Of a stretch of DNA of 64,000 bases, positions 41,383-52,657 are shown piece by piece. Source of the DNA: Streptomyces sp. NBC_01304 (GTDB taxonomy: Bacteria; Actinomycetota; Actinomycetes; Streptomycetales; Streptomycetaceae). The notes below the pieces were generated by a model. The model saw only the letters and a program-made list of their open reading frames with translations. It was not told where the DNA came from and did no database searches. The translations under genes were made by a program, and so were the position numbers. The stretch spans positions 8,742,001 to 8,806,000 of the forward strand of contig NZ_CP109055.1 of the NCBI RefSeq assembly GCF_035975855.1. The letters run 5' to 3'. Every line of letters begins with the position of its first letter. Within the stretch, counting starts at the first letter, position 1.

Positions 41383-42282
41383 ATGAGCACCCGCAAGCAC
41401 ACCGCACTGCCCAAGGCGCAGATCCTCATCGAGGCGCTGCCCTGGCTGACCCGTCATCAGGGCAAGACCGTCGTCATCAAGTTCGGCGGCAACGCCATGA
41501 TCGACGAGGAGCTCAAGGCCGCCTTCGCCCAGGACGTCGTCTTCCTGCACCACGCCGGCCTCAAGCCCGTCGTGGTGCACGGGGGCGGCCCGCAGATCAG
41601 CAAGGCCCTCGACCGGCACGGGATCGTGAGCGAGTTCAAGGCCGGTCTGCGCGTCACGACCGAGGACGCCATGGACGTCGTACGCATGGTCCTCGCGGGC
41701 CAGGTCCAACGCGAGCTGGTCGGCCTGCTCAACCAGCACGGCCCCCTCGCGGTCGGCCTGACCGGCGAGGACGCGCACACCATCACCGCGACCCAGCACA
41801 AGCCGACGATCGACGGCGAGTTGGTCGACATCGGCAGGGTCGGCGAGATCACCGCCATCGACACCGGGGCCATCGAGGCGCTGCTCGCCGACGGCCGTAT
41901 CCCGGTGATCTCTTCCATTGCCCGCTCCCAGGACGACGGACATGTCTACAACGTCAATGCTGATACGGCGGCTGCGGCACTCGCTGCGGCGCTGGACGCC
42001 GAAACGCTGATGGTCCTCACGGACGTCGAAGGCCTCTACGAGGACTGGCCGAACAGTGACGACGTGATCAGCAAGATCACCGCGACCGAGCTGGAGAAGC
42101 TGCTGCCCGAGCTGGCCAGCGGCATGGTGCCGAAGATGGAGGGCTGTCTGCACGCGGTACGCAACGGCGTGACGACCGCCCGCGTCATCGACGGCCGGGT
42201 CCAGCACTCGATCCTGCTGGAGATCTTCACGGATGAAGGAATCGGCACGATGGTCGTGCCCGACGCGGAGGGGGAAGCATGA
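41383..42282 (+). CDS. argB: Acetylglutamate kinase
   Basis: 299 residues from ATG 41383. The phosphate-binding motif is KFGGNAMID, followed by [19 protein letters not shown] and [15 protein letters not shown]. The N-terminal helix ([20 protein letters not shown]) is of the kind found in arginine-inhibited hexameric enzymes, so feedback inhibition is likely. It overlaps argD by ATGA (42279-42282). Confidence 0.97.
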   Translation: MSTRKHTALPKAQILIEALPWLTRHQGKTVVIKFGGNAMIDEELKAAFAQDVVFLHHAGLKPVVVHGGGPQISKALDRHGIVSEFKAGLRVTTEDAMDVVRMVLAGQVQRELVGLLNQHGPLAVGLTGEDAHTITATQHKPTIDGELVDIGRVGEITAIDTGAIEALLADGRIPVISSIARSQDDGHVYNVNADTAAAALAAALDAETLMVLTDVEGLYEDWPNSDDVISKITATELEKLLPELASGMVPKMEGCLHAVRNGVTTARVIDGRVQHSILLEIFTDEGIGTMVVPDAEGEA

Positions 42283-43484
42283 GCAACGCACAGTTCGCCG
42301 AGCGGTGGCAGCACTCGCTGATGAACAACTACGGGACGCCGAAGATGTCCCTGGTCCGCGGCGAGGGCGTCCGGGTCTGGGACGCCGACGGCAACGAATA
42401 CCTCGACTTCGTCGGCGGCATCGCGGTCAACGCCCTCGGCCACGCCCATCCCGCGGTGGTCCGCGCGGTCAGCGACCAGGTGGCGACCCTCGGCCAGGTC
42501 TCCAACTTCTTCATCGCCGAGCCGACTGTCACGCTCGCAGAGCGGCTGCTCCACCACTTCGGACGGCCCGGCAAGGTCTTCTTCTGCAACTCCGGTACGG
42601 AGGCGGTCGAGGCCGCCTTCAAGATCGGGCGGCTGACCGGGCGTTCCCACATGGTGGCGACCGAGGGCGGCTTCCACGGCCGCACCATGGGCGCCCTCGC
42701 GCTCACCGGACAGCCCGCCAAGCAGGAGCCCTTCAAGCCGCTGCCCGGCGATGTCACGCACGTACCGTTCGGCGACGTCGAGGCACTGCGCGCGGCGGTC
42801 ACCGAGGACACGGCGTTCGTCCTCATCGAGCCCATCCAGGGCGAGAGCGGCGTCGTCGTGCCGCCGCCCGGCTACCTCAAGGCGGCCCGCGAGATCACCG
42901 CCGCCACCGGCACGTTGCTCGTCCTCGACGAGGTGCAGACCGGCATCGGCCGGACCGGGCACTGGTTCGAGTACCAGGCCCACGAGGGCGTCGAGCCCGA
43001 TCTGGTCACCCTCGCCAAGGGACTCGGCGGCGGCCTGCCCATCGGCGCGGTCGCGGCCTTCGGCAAGGCGGCCGACCTGCTCTCGCCCGGCCAGCACGGC
43101 ACCACGTTCGGCGGCAACCCCGTCGCCTGCGCGGCCGGTGTGGCGGTCCTGGACACCATCGCCGCCGACGGACTCCTCGACAACGTGAAGCGGCAGAGCG
43201 AGAAGCTCCGCAACGGAATTGAAGGTTCCGGCCATTCCCTGGTCGGCCATGTCCGTGGTGCGGGGCTGCTGCTGGGTATCGTGCTCACCGAGCCGCTGGC
43301 GCCCCAGGTGCAGCAGGCGGCTCAGGACGCCGGCTTCCTGGTGAACGCGCCCGCGCCCGATGTCATCCGGCTGATGCCGGCGCTGACCATCGGCGACGCG
43401 GACGTGGACACGTTCCTCCAGGCCCTGCCCGGCGTGCTGGACAAGGCCCTCGCGGCCCACGGGGACGGACGATCCGGAGCATGA
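42279..43484 (+). CDS. argD: Acetylornithine aminotransferase
   Basis: 401 residues. Fold-type I PLP enzyme with [45 protein letters not shown] and the cofactor lysine in [17 protein letters not shown]. It converts N-acetylglutamate semialdehyde to N-acetylornithine with glutamate. Start coupled to argB. The last codons contain a GATCCGGAG that repeats in the spacer before argR. Confidence 0.97.
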   Translation: MSNAQFAERWQHSLMNNYGTPKMSLVRGEGVRVWDADGNEYLDFVGGIAVNALGHAHPAVVRAVSDQVATLGQVSNFFIAEPTVTLAERLLHHFGRPGKVFFCNSGTEAVEAAFKIGRLTGRSHMVATEGGFHGRTMGALALTGQPAKQEPFKPLPGDVTHVPFGDVEALRAAVTEDTAFVLIEPIQGESGVVVPPPGYLKAAREITAATGTLLVLDEVQTGIGRTGHWFEYQAHEGVEPDLVTLAKGLGGGLPIGAVAAFGKAADLLSPGQHGTTFGGNPVACAAGVAVLDTIAADGLLDNVKRQSEKLRNGIEGSGHSLVGHVRGAGLLLGIVLTEPLAPQVQQAAQDAGFLVNAPAPDVIRLMPALTIGDADVDTFLQALPGVLDKALAAHGDGRSGA

Positions 43485-43503
43485 TCCGGAGAATGAGACG
43501 ACG

Positions 43504-44049
43504 ATGAGTCTGCAGGACAACGAGCACGGCGCAGAGCAGGGCGGACCCGCCGTACCGCAGACCCGCACCGCCCGCCACCGCCGGATCGTGGACATCCTCA
43601 ACCGGCAACCGGTGCGCTCCCAGAGCCAGTTGGCGAAGCTGCTCGCGGACGACGGCCTGTCCGTCACGCAGGCGACGCTGTCGCGGGACCTGGACGAGCT
43701 GAACGCGGTGAAGATCCGCAACAACGACGGCGACCTGATCTACGCGGTCCCGAGCGAGGGCGGTTTCCGCACCCCGCGCGCACCGCTGGGCGAGTCGGCG
43801 AAGGAGGAGCGGATGCGGCGGCTCGCCGCCGAGCTGCTGATCTCGGCGGAGGCCTCCGCCAACCTCGTCGTCCTGCGCACCCCGCCGGGCGCCGCGCAGT
43901 TCCTGGCCTCGGCGATCGACCAGGCCGAACTGCACGACATCCTCGGCACGATCGCCGGCGACGACACGCTGATGCTGATCAGCCGTGAACCGAGCGGCGG
44001 GCAGGCCCTGGCGGACCATCTGCTGCGGCTCGCCCAAAACGCTCGCTAG
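43504..44049 (+). CDS. argR: Arginine repressor
   Basis: 181 residues from ATG 43504. The winged-helix domain ([39 protein letters not shown]) is preceded by a 20-residue acidic tail. The C-terminal oligomerisation/arginine-binding domain contains [20 protein letters not shown] and [20 protein letters not shown] (GT-AGDDT ligand motif). It represses the arg genes through the ARG boxes seen at argC and argG. Its TAG stop overlaps the stop of the convergent gene inside CTAG. Confidence 0.97.
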   Translation: MSLQDNEHGAEQGGPAVPQTRTARHRRIVDILNRQPVRSQSQLAKLLADDGLSVTQATLSRDLDELNAVKIRNNDGDLIYAVPSEGGFRTPRAPLGESAKEERMRRLAAELLISAEASANLVVLRTPPGAAQFLASAIDQAELHDILGTIAGDDTLMLISREPSGGQALADHLLRLAQNAR

Positions 44050-44759
44050 TAGCGCGTGATCGCGATCGGCCCCGACCGGGTGCCGATCGCGATGTGCGGC
44101 GCCCGCTCCGGCTTCGCCCACGTCAGGATCCGGCGCATCGCGTCGCCGGACACCGAGACACAACCGGCCGTCGCCCCACGCCCGTTGACGTGCAGAAAGA
44201 TCCCCGCGCCCCGGCCGTGCACCGGGCGCGCGTAGTTGAAGCCGATGACGAGGGCGTACGCGTACTGCCTGCCGAAGTCGACAAGATGCTCGGACTCCTT
44301 CTTGCGGCAGTCGGCGGGCAGCGGCTCGGCCCATCGGTTGTAGGCCCGCGACCGGTTGTCCTGGCACCACCAGGAGTTCTGCCGCACACGCCGGTACGCC
44401 GCCGAAGTCCCGCCCGGCGCGGCCTTGACGCCGAACGCGTACGGCAGGTCGTACAGCCCCGCCGGAGTGGTGTTCGTGCCCTGCTTGCGCGAGGCCCCCT
44501 CGACCAGCCCCTTCGAACCGAACCGGGCCGGCGCGCTCCCCACCCGCACCCACCGCCCACCGCGCCGGTCCCACCAGGTCAGCGTCCCGGTGGTGGACCC
44601 GGCCCGCGGTGCCACCGCGGTGATCAGCTGGCTGCCGCCGCCCGTGTCCGCCATCCGCTCCGGCAGCGGCGGCGCACCGTGCGCGGCACCCGTGACCAGC
44701 AGGACCGAAGCGAGGGCGAGACCGGCACGTACGGCTGAAGCGGCCGGTGCGACGGCCAT
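44046..44759 (-). CDS. Secreted L,D-transpeptidase-like protein
   Basis: 237 residues from ATG 44759, with a signal peptide (residues 1 to about 28, ending AAHG). The YkuD-like domain has [20 protein letters not shown], where the expected pattern is HxxG followed by SHGC: the His and catalytic Cys are kept, but the His before Gly-Cys is replaced by Ala. Similar TAGC variants are annotated as L,D-transpeptidase family in actinobacteria. Export to the cell wall is implied and peptidoglycan cross-linking is inferred from fold. Its stop codon overlaps that of argR. Confidence 0.82.
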   Translation of the reverse strand: MAVAPAASAVRAGLALASVLLVTGAAHGAPPLPERMADTGGGSQLITAVAPRAGSTTGTLTWWDRRGGRWVRVGSAPARFGSKGLVEGASRKQGTNTTPAGLYDLPYAFGVKAAPGGTSAAYRRVRQNSWWCQDNRSRAYNRWAEPLPADCRKKESEHLVDFGRQYAYALVIGFNYARPVHGRGAGIFLHVNGRGATAGCVSVSGDAMRRILTWAKPERAPHIAIGTRSGPIAITRY

Positions 44760-44788
44760 GGCAACCCCCGAGGGAGAGGGACGGTTGC

Positions 44789-45376
44789 TCAGACGCTACT
44801 GGGCGGCAGCGGGAGCGGCAGTCCCGCCAGGCCGTCGATGCTCTGCGCGATGTGCTCCTTCTTGGTGAAGTACTCGCTCAGCGAGGCGTCGTCCTTGCGG
44901 CCGAAGAACTTGCCGTGCAGGTCGCGGTCCTCGTCGTACGTCATGACCGGGACGTTGTATCCACAGGTGTCGCGGACGAGGTCGGCCGACACGACGATGA
45001 TCGCGCGCAGTCCGTGCGGGCTGGGGTCGATGTCCGGGAAGTGCTTGAGCAGTTCGGCGAAGCGGGGGTCGTCCCGGAACACGGGCTCGCCGCGGCCGTG
45101 CACCCGAACGATGTTCGGCGGGCCCTGGAAGGCGCACCACATCAGCGTGATGCGGCCGTTCTCGCGGAGGTGGGCGATGGTCTCGGCGTTGCTGCCCGCG
45201 AAGTCGAGATAGGCCACGCTCAGCTCGTCGATGACGGCGAACGAGCCGGTCAGGCCCTTCGGGGAGAGGTTGACCGTGCCGTCGCCGGAGAGCGGGGCGG
45301 TCGCGGTGAAGAACATCGGCTGGGCCTCTATGAAGGTGCGCAGGCGGCCGTCGATGCGGTCGTAAGTCTTTCCCAT
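44789..45376 (-). CDS. Pyridoxamine 5'-phosphate oxidase family protein
   Basis: 195 residues from ATG 45376. The split-barrel flavin-binding domain is seen in FFTATAPLSGDGTVNLSPKG, VAYLDFAGSNAETIAHLREN and RITLMWCAFQGPPNIVRVHG. Such proteins bind FMN or F420; no substrate can be named. The promoter reads TTAGAC, 17 bp, GATAAT on the - strand (45413-45385), and the -10 ends 8 nt before the start codon, so the mRNA is probably leaderless. It is divergent from argG. Confidence 0.88.
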   Translation of the reverse strand: MGKTYDRIDGRLRTFIEAQPMFFTATAPLSGDGTVNLSPKGLTGSFAVIDELSVAYLDFAGSNAETIAHLRENGRITLMWCAFQGPPNIVRVHGRGEPVFRDDPRFAELLKHFPDIDPSPHGLRAIIVVSADLVRDTCGYNVPVMTYDEDRDLHGKFFGRKDDASLSEYFTKKEHIAQSIDGLAGLPLPLPPSSV

Positions 45377-45384
45377 GCCTAAGG

Positions 45385-45413
45385 ATTATCACGGAGATCG
45401 TTTGCGTGTCTAA
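45385..45413 (-). promoter_or_regulatory. Promoter of the PPOX-family gene
   Basis: On the - strand, TTAGAC (45413-45408), an exact 17-bp spacer and GATAAT (45390-45385). ATG begins at 45376, 8 nt downstream of the -10, predicting a leaderless transcript. Confidence 0.65.
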
Positions 45414-45451
45414 GTAAATCCGCGACGTGGACCCATGAGGCGAATCCTCGA

Positions 45452-45490
45452 TTGACGAATCATGCAGTGGAATGCATACTCATGCATGAC
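45452..45490 (+). promoter_or_regulatory. argG promoter with two overlapping ARG-box-like sites
   Basis: TTGACG (45452-45457), 17 bp, CATACT (45475-45480). Two overlapping ATGCA-based inverted repeats cover the spacer and -10: AATCATGCAGTGGAATGCAT around 45458-45477 and ATGCATACTCATGCAT around 45472-45487. This is the expected position for ArgR repression. Confidence 0.75.
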
Positions 45491-45535
45491 AGTGATTGCA
45501 CCGTGACCGCACCGAGAGCCCGCAAGGAGGACCCC

Positions 45536-46729
45536 GTGACCGAGCGCGTCGTACTCGCCTACTCGGGCGGCCTGGACACCTCCGTCGCCATCGGCTGGAT
45601 CGCCGAGGAGACGGGTGCCGAGGTCATCGCGGTCGCCGTGGACGTCGGCCAGGGCGGCGAGGACCTGGACGTCATCCGCAAGCGCGCCCTCGCCTGCGGT
45701 GCGGTGGAGGCCGAAGTCGCCGACGCCAAGGACGAGTTCGCCGACGAGTACTGCCTCCCGGCGATCAAGGCCAACGCCCTCTACATGGACCGCTATCCGC
45801 TGGTCTCCGCCCTGTCCCGGCCGACCATCGTCAAGCACCTGGTGGCCGCCGCCCAGAAGCACGACGCCGGCATCGTCGCCCACGGCTGCACCGGCAAGGG
45901 CAACGACCAGGTGCGGTTCGAGGCCGGCATCGCCGCCCTCGGCCCCGACCTGAAGTGCATCGCCCCGGTCCGCGACTACGCCATGACCCGGGACAAGGCC
46001 ATCGCCTTCTGCGAGGACAAGGGCCTGCCGATCGCCACCACCAAGAAGTCGCCGTACTCGATCGACCAGAACGTCTTCGGACGCGCCGTCGAGACCGGCT
46101 TCCTGGAGGACATCTGGAACGCGCCCGTCGAGGACGTCTACGAGTACACCGAGAACCCGGCGACCCCGCGAGAGGCCGACGAGGTCGTCGTCTCCTTCGA
46201 GCAGGGCGTCCCGGTCGCCGTCGACGGCAAGGCCGTCACCGTCCTCCAGGCCATCCAGCAGCTGAACGAACGGGCCGGCGCCCAGGGCATCGGCCGCATC
46301 GACATCGTCGAGGACCGGCTGGTGGGCATCAAGTCCCGCGAGATCTACGAGGCCCCGGGCGCGATCGCACTGATCACCGCCCACCAGGAACTCGAGAACG
46401 TCACCGTCGAGCGCGAACTCGCCCGCTACAAGCGCCAGATCGAGCAGCGCTGGGGCGAACTCGTCTACGACGGCCAGTGGTTCTCCCCGCTCAAGCGGGC
46501 CCTCGACGGCTTCATCAGCCAGGCCAACGAGCACGTCACCGGCGACATCCGGATGACCCTGCACGGCGGCCGCGCCGTCGTCACCGGCCGGAAGTCGCCC
46601 CAGTCGCTCTACGACTTCAACCTGGCCACGTACGACACCGGCGACACCTTCGACCAGTCCGCCGCCCGCGGCTTCATCGACATCCACAGCCTGTCGTCGA
46701 AGATCGCGGCCCGCCGCGACCTGGCCTGA
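45536..46729 (+). CDS. argG: Argininosuccinate synthase
   Basis: 397 residues from GTG 45536, 5 nt after AAGGAGG. The ATP pyrophosphatase motif [16 protein letters not shown] is at the N-terminus; [20 protein letters not shown] and [17 protein letters not shown] are conserved substrate segments. It joins citrulline and aspartate. argH follows after 76 bp containing a small hairpin. From memory, S. coelicolor has argG far from this locus, so its position here beside argH is a difference. Confidence 0.97.
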   Translation: MTERVVLAYSGGLDTSVAIGWIAEETGAEVIAVAVDVGQGGEDLDVIRKRALACGAVEAEVADAKDEFADEYCLPAIKANALYMDRYPLVSALSRPTIVKHLVAAAQKHDAGIVAHGCTGKGNDQVRFEAGIAALGPDLKCIAPVRDYAMTRDKAIAFCEDKGLPIATTKKSPYSIDQNVFGRAVETGFLEDIWNAPVEDVYEYTENPATPREADEVVVSFEQGVPVAVDGKAVTVLQAIQQLNERAGAQGIGRIDIVEDRLVGIKSREIYEAPGAIALITAHQELENVTVERELARYKRQIEQRWGELVYDGQWFSPLKRALDGFISQANEHVTGDIRMTLHGGRAVVTGRKSPQSLYDFNLATYDTGDTFDQSAARGFIDIHSLSSKIAARRDLA

Positions 46730-46736
46730 GCAGTAG

Positions 46737-48236
<1,500 letters not shown>

Positions 48237-48264
48237 GCCGCCCGGGAGGACGCGGAACCTTTTG

Positions 48265-48302
48265 AGGGGCTTGGCCATCTTCATGGTGGCCGAGCCCCTT
48301 TT
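48265..48302 (+). terminator. Terminator after argH
   Basis: 13-bp stem (48265-48277 with 48287-48299) with one U-G pair, followed by four T. It ends the argGH transcript. Confidence 0.88.
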
Positions 48303-48335
48303 GCGTACCCGGTGGTGACTCATCAACGTACTGAC

Positions 48336-48366
48336 TGAGACGGCATTGTCTCAATCAAGTTATAGT
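48336..48366 (+). promoter_or_regulatory. TetR operator and leaderless promoter
   Basis: TGAGAC (48336-48341) and GTCTCA (48348-48353) are perfect arms with a 6-bp spacer. TATAGT (48361-48366) is the -10, ending 6 nt before ATG 48373. The palindrome covers the -35 area, the usual site for autorepression by the TetR encoded directly downstream. Confidence 0.72.
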
Positions 48367-48372
48367 CGTCTC

Positions 48373-48924
48373 ATGTCAGTCGACCGAGAGCAAGTGCTGC
48401 GCTCCGCGGCCTCCCTCCTCACCCGCAAGGCCACTGCCACGATGGACGAGGTGGCGCGGGCGGCCGGAATCAGCCGGGCCACCCTGCATCGCCACTTCGC
48501 GGGGCGGGATGCGCTCGTACGGGCGCTGGAGGAGCTCGGGATACGGCAGTTGGAGGCCGCCCTCGACGCGGCCCGGCTCAACGAGGGGCCTGCCGTCGAC
48601 GCCGTGCGACGGCTCGTGGCGCAGGCCGAGCCGGTCGCCGGCTTCCTGGCCTTCCTCGTCACCGAGAACCAGCTGTTCGAGGGCGACGAGATGCATCAGG
48701 GCTGGTCGCGGATCGACGACCGGGTCTCGGCTCTCTTCCGGCGCGGCCAGGAGGCCGGCGAGTTCCGGATCGACCTCAGCCCGGCCTGGCTGACCGAGGC
48801 CCTGTACGGCCTGATCGGCTCCGGGGCCTGGGCCGTGCAGGACGGGCGGCTCGCCGCCAAGGACTTCCAGTACATGGTCGCCGAGTTGCTGCTCGGCGGC
48901 GCCCGACGGAGCGTGGAGAAGTGA
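48373..48924 (+). CDS. TetR family transcriptional regulator
   Basis: 183 residues from ATG 48373, likely leaderless. The helix-turn-helix is TATMDEVARAAGISRATLHR, followed by HFAGRDALVRALEELG. The C-terminal ligand-binding domain is variable. It overlaps the MFS exporter gene by GTGA, a standard repressor/pump pair, and probably binds the TGAGAC-N6-GTCTCA palindrome at 48336. The inducing compound is unknown. Confidence 0.92.
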   Translation: MSVDREQVLRSAASLLTRKATATMDEVARAAGISRATLHRHFAGRDALVRALEELGIRQLEAALDAARLNEGPAVDAVRRLVAQAEPVAGFLAFLVTENQLFEGDEMHQGWSRIDDRVSALFRRGQEAGEFRIDLSPAWLTEALYGLIGSGAWAVQDGRLAAKDFQYMVAELLLGGARRSVEK

Positions 48925-50468
48925 CAAGCACCGAGCAGCAGTCCGCCGAGGCCGATTCCGCCGGACTCCAGAGGGGCCGCTGGCTCGCCCTCGGCGTACT
49001 CGTCCTGGCCGTCCTCCTGGTCGCCGTCGACGCGACCGTGCTCGGCCTCGCGACCCCCTTCCTCAGCGAGGACCTCAAGCCGTCCGGTACGCAGCTGCTC
49101 TGGATCGGCGACGTCTACTCGTTCGTCATCGCGGGCCTGCTCGTCTCCATGGGCAGCCTCGGCGACCGCATCGGCCGCAAGAAGCTGCTGCTCGTGGGCG
49201 CGGTCGCGTTCGGCGGCGTCTCGGTGCTCAACGCGTACGCCACCAGCCCGGAGATGATGATCGTCGCGCGGGCCCTGCTCGGTGTGGCGGGCGCGACGCT
49301 GATGCCGTCGACCCTCGCGCTGATCCGCAACATCTTCCACGACCCCAAGGAACGCAGCGTCGCCATCGGCATCTGGGGCGCCGCCGCCTCGGCCGGCGCG
49401 GCGGTCGGCCCCCTGGTCGGCGGCATGCTCCTGGAGAACTTCTGGTGGGGCTCGGTCTTCCTGATCAACCTGCCCGTGATGGCGATCCTGGTCGTCGTCG
49501 GCATCAAGCTCCTGCCGGAGTCGCGCGACCCCGCCCCGGGGCCCTGGGACCTGCTCAGCGTCCTGCTTTCCCTCATCGGGATGGTCGCCGTGGTGTACGC
49601 CGTCAAGGAGGCGGCGGTGCACGGCTTCCGCTGGGACATCGCGGTGGCGGCGGTGCTCGGCGTGTCCTGTCTGATCTGGTTCGCCAGGCGGCAGTTGACG
49701 CTCGCCTCGCCGCTGCTCGACATGCGGCTCTTCCACCACCGGGGCTTCTCGGGCGCAGTCCTCGCCGACCTGCTGACCATCCTCGGCCTGTCGGGCCTGG
49801 TCTTCTTCCTCTCGCAGTTCCTGCAACTGGTGCAGATGCGCTCGCCGTTGGGCGCCGGCCTCATCGAACTGCCCGCCGCGGTGGGCGCGGTGGCCACGGG
49901 CCTGTGCGCCGGAGTGATCGCCCGCCGGGCCTCCGTACGGCTCGCCGTGTCCGGCGGACTCGCGGCCATCGGCCTCGCGCTCGCCACCTGCACGCTGCTC
50001 GACGCGAGCACCCCGGCCCTGATGATGTGCCTCGCGCTCTTCGTCGGCGGCGCGGGCGCCGGGCTCGCGTTCACCGTCACCGCGGACGTCATCCTCACCG
50101 CCGTCCCCAAGGAGCAGGCGGGCGCGGCCTCCGCCGTCTCCGAGACGGCGTACGAGCTGGGTGCCGCGCTCGGCATCGCGCTGCTCGGGTCCGTCGTGAC
50201 GGGCATCTACCGCGGCTTCACCGTGCCCGACGGGGTCGACGCGGGCACCGCCTCGGCGGCCCGAGACTCGCTCGGCGGGGCCGTCGAGGCCTCCAAGGAC
50301 CTTCCCCAGGAGCAGGGTTCGGCGCTGCTCTCCGCGGCGCAGGACGCCTTCACCAGCGGCTTCGAGACGGCGGCGGGGGTGGCCGCGGCCGTGCTGTTCG
50401 CCACGGCGATCACGGCCTGGTTCCTGCTGCGCGGGCAGAAGCTGGAGGACGGGATCGCGCATCACTGA
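48921..50468 (+). CDS. MFS transporter, DHA2 (14-helix) drug exporter family
   Basis: 515 residues from GTG 48921. Motif A is GSLGDRIGRKKLLLVG after the second helix. The first helix carries the DHA2-typical VAVDATVLGLATPFL, and motif C is seen in GAAASAGAAVGPLVGG. Fourteen hydrophobic helices are expected at this length. Similar to SmvA/QacA-type proton antiporters that export cationic or aromatic drugs. Co-expressed with the TetR gene upstream; substrate unknown. Confidence 0.92.
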   Translation: MTSTEQQSAEADSAGLQRGRWLALGVLVLAVLLVAVDATVLGLATPFLSEDLKPSGTQLLWIGDVYSFVIAGLLVSMGSLGDRIGRKKLLLVGAVAFGGVSVLNAYATSPEMMIVARALLGVAGATLMPSTLALIRNIFHDPKERSVAIGIWGAAASAGAAVGPLVGGMLLENFWWGSVFLINLPVMAILVVVGIKLLPESRDPAPGPWDLLSVLLSLIGMVAVVYAVKEAAVHGFRWDIAVAAVLGVSCLIWFARRQLTLASPLLDMRLFHHRGFSGAVLADLLTILGLSGLVFFLSQFLQLVQMRSPLGAGLIELPAAVGAVATGLCAGVIARRASVRLAVSGGLAAIGLALATCTLLDASTPALMMCLALFVGGAGAGLAFTVTADVILTAVPKEQAGAASAVSETAYELGAALGIALLGSVVTGIYRGFTVPDGVDAGTASAARDSLGGAVEASKDLPQEQGSALLSAAQDAFTSGFETAAGVAAAVLFATAITAWFLLRGQKLEDGIAHH

Positions 50469-50604
50469 CGGACGTACGGAACTCTGACGCTTCGGAACTT
50501 TCGGGCACAAGTGGGTGAGAACCCTCCGCCGGGCCCTGTCGTCCTTGTCTTCGGACGGCTCATGCGCGGCATTCGGGGAATAACTCCCACGAGGAGGAAC
50601 GACC

Positions 50605-51648
50605 GTGCCCGACAACCGAGTTCCCGGCTTCGGCGAGACCTACGGCGAGATGTACGGTCCCGTCCCGCCGCCCGACCGGCCCCTTCCGCCGGGCCACGAC
50701 GGGCCCGCGTCACCACCCCCGCCACACGCGCACCGGCCGCCTCCGCAGTCGTACGGTTACCCGCCGCCGACTCGGCAGTTGCCACAGCAGTCGTCGTACG
50801 CTCCCGAGCCGCAGCCGTACGTTCCCGAGTATCCGGGGCCGACCTACGCGGCCCCGCCGCCCAAGCCGCCCCGCCCGCCCCGGACTCCGCGCCCCCTGCT
50901 CGCGGCGGTGCTCGCCGCACTGCTCGCCGGGGCCGGGGCGGGGTACGCGGCCGGCGCGCTCGGCGACAAGGACCCCGTGGCGCCCGGCCGCTCGCCCACG
51001 CAGTCGGCGTCACCGACGAAGCCGCCGTCCAAGCCGGCCGGCCTTGACGAGGTGGCCGCACAGGTGCTGCCCAGTGTGGTGTCCGTCGAGACGGAGGACG
51101 GCCGGGGCTCGGGGTTCGTCTTCGACGAGCAGGGGCGCGTCCTGACCAACGCGCATGTGGTGGACGGCAGTTCGCGGGCGTTCATCGTCCTTCAGGACGG
51201 GCGCAGGATCGCCGCGCGGGTGCTCGGCACCGATCCGGCGCGCGATGTGGCGGTCCTGGACGCGGAGACCGCGCGCGGCCTGATCCCGGCGAAGCTCGCG
51301 ACGAAGTCGACGGACAAGCCCGCCGTCGGCGACACGGTCCTGGCGATCGGCTCGCCGCTCGGCCTCGCCGGAACGGTCACCTCGGGCATCGTCAGCGGAG
51401 TGGACCGCAAGGTGGGACTCGGCGAGGACGAGAGCCAACAGGCCCTGCAGACCGACGCCTCCATCAACCCCGGCAACTCGGGCGGCCCGCTGGTGGACGC
51501 GGAGGGCAGGGTGATCGGCATCAACACGGCCATCGCCCAACTCGACGAGGACGGCGACGGCAAGGGCAACGGCGGCTCGATAGGAATCGGCTTCGCGATC
51601 CCGATCGGCGACGCGGTGGACGCTGCGCGGGCGATCATTGGGGGCTGA
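50605..51648 (+). CDS. Membrane-anchored trypsin-like (S1C, HtrA-type) serine protease without PDZ domain
   Basis: 347 residues from GTG 50605 after GAGGAGGAACG. A Pro/Tyr-rich cytoplasmic tail (about 95 residues) is followed by one membrane helix (LLAAVLAALLAGAGAGYAAG) and an external protease domain with His184 (TNAHVV), Asp214 (ARDVAVLD) and Ser292 (GNSGGPLV). The chain ends just after the protease fold (GFAIPIGDAVDAARAIIGG), so the PDZ domain of typical HtrA/DegP is absent. Likely role: degradation or processing of extracytoplasmic proteins under stress. No regulator is adjacent. Confidence 0.92.
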   Translation: MPDNRVPGFGETYGEMYGPVPPPDRPLPPGHDGPASPPPPHAHRPPPQSYGYPPPTRQLPQQSSYAPEPQPYVPEYPGPTYAAPPPKPPRPPRTPRPLLAAVLAALLAGAGAGYAAGALGDKDPVAPGRSPTQSASPTKPPSKPAGLDEVAAQVLPSVVSVETEDGRGSGFVFDEQGRVLTNAHVVDGSSRAFIVLQDGRRIAARVLGTDPARDVAVLDAETARGLIPAKLATKSTDKPAVGDTVLAIGSPLGLAGTVTSGIVSGVDRKVGLGEDESQQALQTDASINPGNSGGPLVDAEGRVIGINTAIAQLDEDGDGKGNGGSIGIGFAIPIGDAVDAARAIIGG

Positions 51649-51653
51649 TTCAT

Positions 51654-51755
51654 CCCCCACCCCGCCCCTTCCTGAAGGGGCGGGGTGGGGGCGCAGCCCC
51701 CGGGACCTCGGCCCACCCCGCCCTCCGGAGGATTTCGGGAAGGGGCGGGGTGGGG
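51654..51755. repeat. Double palindrome between convergent genes (terminator)
   Basis: The first hairpin has a perfect 17-bp stem (51654-51670 with 51675-51691) with a CCTG loop. The second pairs 51712-51723 with 51743-51754. Both use the CCCCACCCCGCCC type arm also found at 2296-2315 and 2447-2466. It separates the protease gene from the convergent acyltransferase gene. Confidence 0.85.
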
Positions 51756-51760
51756 AAAAA

Positions 51761-52432
51761 TTACGCGGCCTTGGCCTTGGTCGCGTACATGTCGACGTAC
51801 TCCTGCCCGGACAGGGCCAGCACCTCGGACATCACCGAGTCGGTCACGGCACGCAGCACATAGCGATCCCGGTCCATGCCCTCGTACCGCGAGAACTCCA
51901 TCGGCTCGCCGAACCGCACGGTCACCTTGCCCGGCCGCGGCACTCCGGCCCCACCAGGCTGGATCTTGTCCGTCCCGATGATGGCGAACGGCACGACCGG
52001 CGCCCCGGTCATCAACGTGAGCCGCGCGATCCCCGTACGCCCGCGGTAGAGCCGCCCGTCGGGCGACCGCGTGCCCTCCGGGTAGATGGAGAAGACCTTG
52101 CCCTCCTCCAGGATCCGGCGCCCGGTCATCAGCGCCGCGACACCGCCGCGACCGCCGTCACGGTCGACCGGGATCATCCCGGTGCCCGTGAAGAACCAGG
52201 CCATGACCCGGCCCTTGATCCCCTTGCCCGTGACGTACTCGTCCTTGCCGATGAAGAAGACCTGCCGCTTGAGCGACAGAGGCATGATCATCGAGTCGAT
52301 GAACGTCAGGTGATTGCCGGCGAGGATCACGGGCCCGGTGCCCGGGATGTTCTCCGCTCCCTCGATCCGCGGTCGGAACATCAGGCGCAGGACCGGGCCG
52401 AGCACTGCCTTGATGAACGCAAAGCGGGACAA
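51761..52432 (-). CDS. 1-acyl-sn-glycerol-3-phosphate acyltransferase (PlsC family)
   Basis: 223 residues. The start is TTG at 52432, supported by GGAGG 5 nt upstream; no ATG or GTG fits. The acyltransferase motif I is NHLTFID (NHx4D) and motif III is YPEGTRSPDGRLYRG. GTDKIQPGGA and PGKVTVRFGEP are the C-terminal conserved parts. It acylates lysophosphatidate or a related acceptor at the membrane during phospholipid synthesis. The stop codon TAA abuts the double palindrome. Confidence 0.9.
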   Translation of the reverse strand: MSRFAFIKAVLGPVLRLMFRPRIEGAENIPGTGPVILAGNHLTFIDSMIMPLSLKRQVFFIGKDEYVTGKGIKGRVMAWFFTGTGMIPVDRDGGRGGVAALMTGRRILEEGKVFSIYPEGTRSPDGRLYRGRTGIARLTLMTGAPVVPFAIIGTDKIQPGGAGVPRPGKVTVRFGEPMEFSRYEGMDRDRYVLRAVTDSVMSEVLALSGQEYVDMYATKAKAA

Positions 52433-52657
52433 CTAGTCCTCCGGTGTCAAGGGTGGGGGGTGAAGTCTTAGCAGGTGAGGACGATACTCGCGGCCCCGTG
52501 CGGATTGCACATCGGGTTCATCACATGGATACGCAGTGTTGACGTGCATTTGCGCTGTGTTGGTCCTCCATTGGTGCCAGGGGCTCCCGTACGACACGTA
52601 CAGCGCCCTAGCATCGGGCACTCGCTTTGACAGGTACATCTCGGCGGAGGGAACCCG

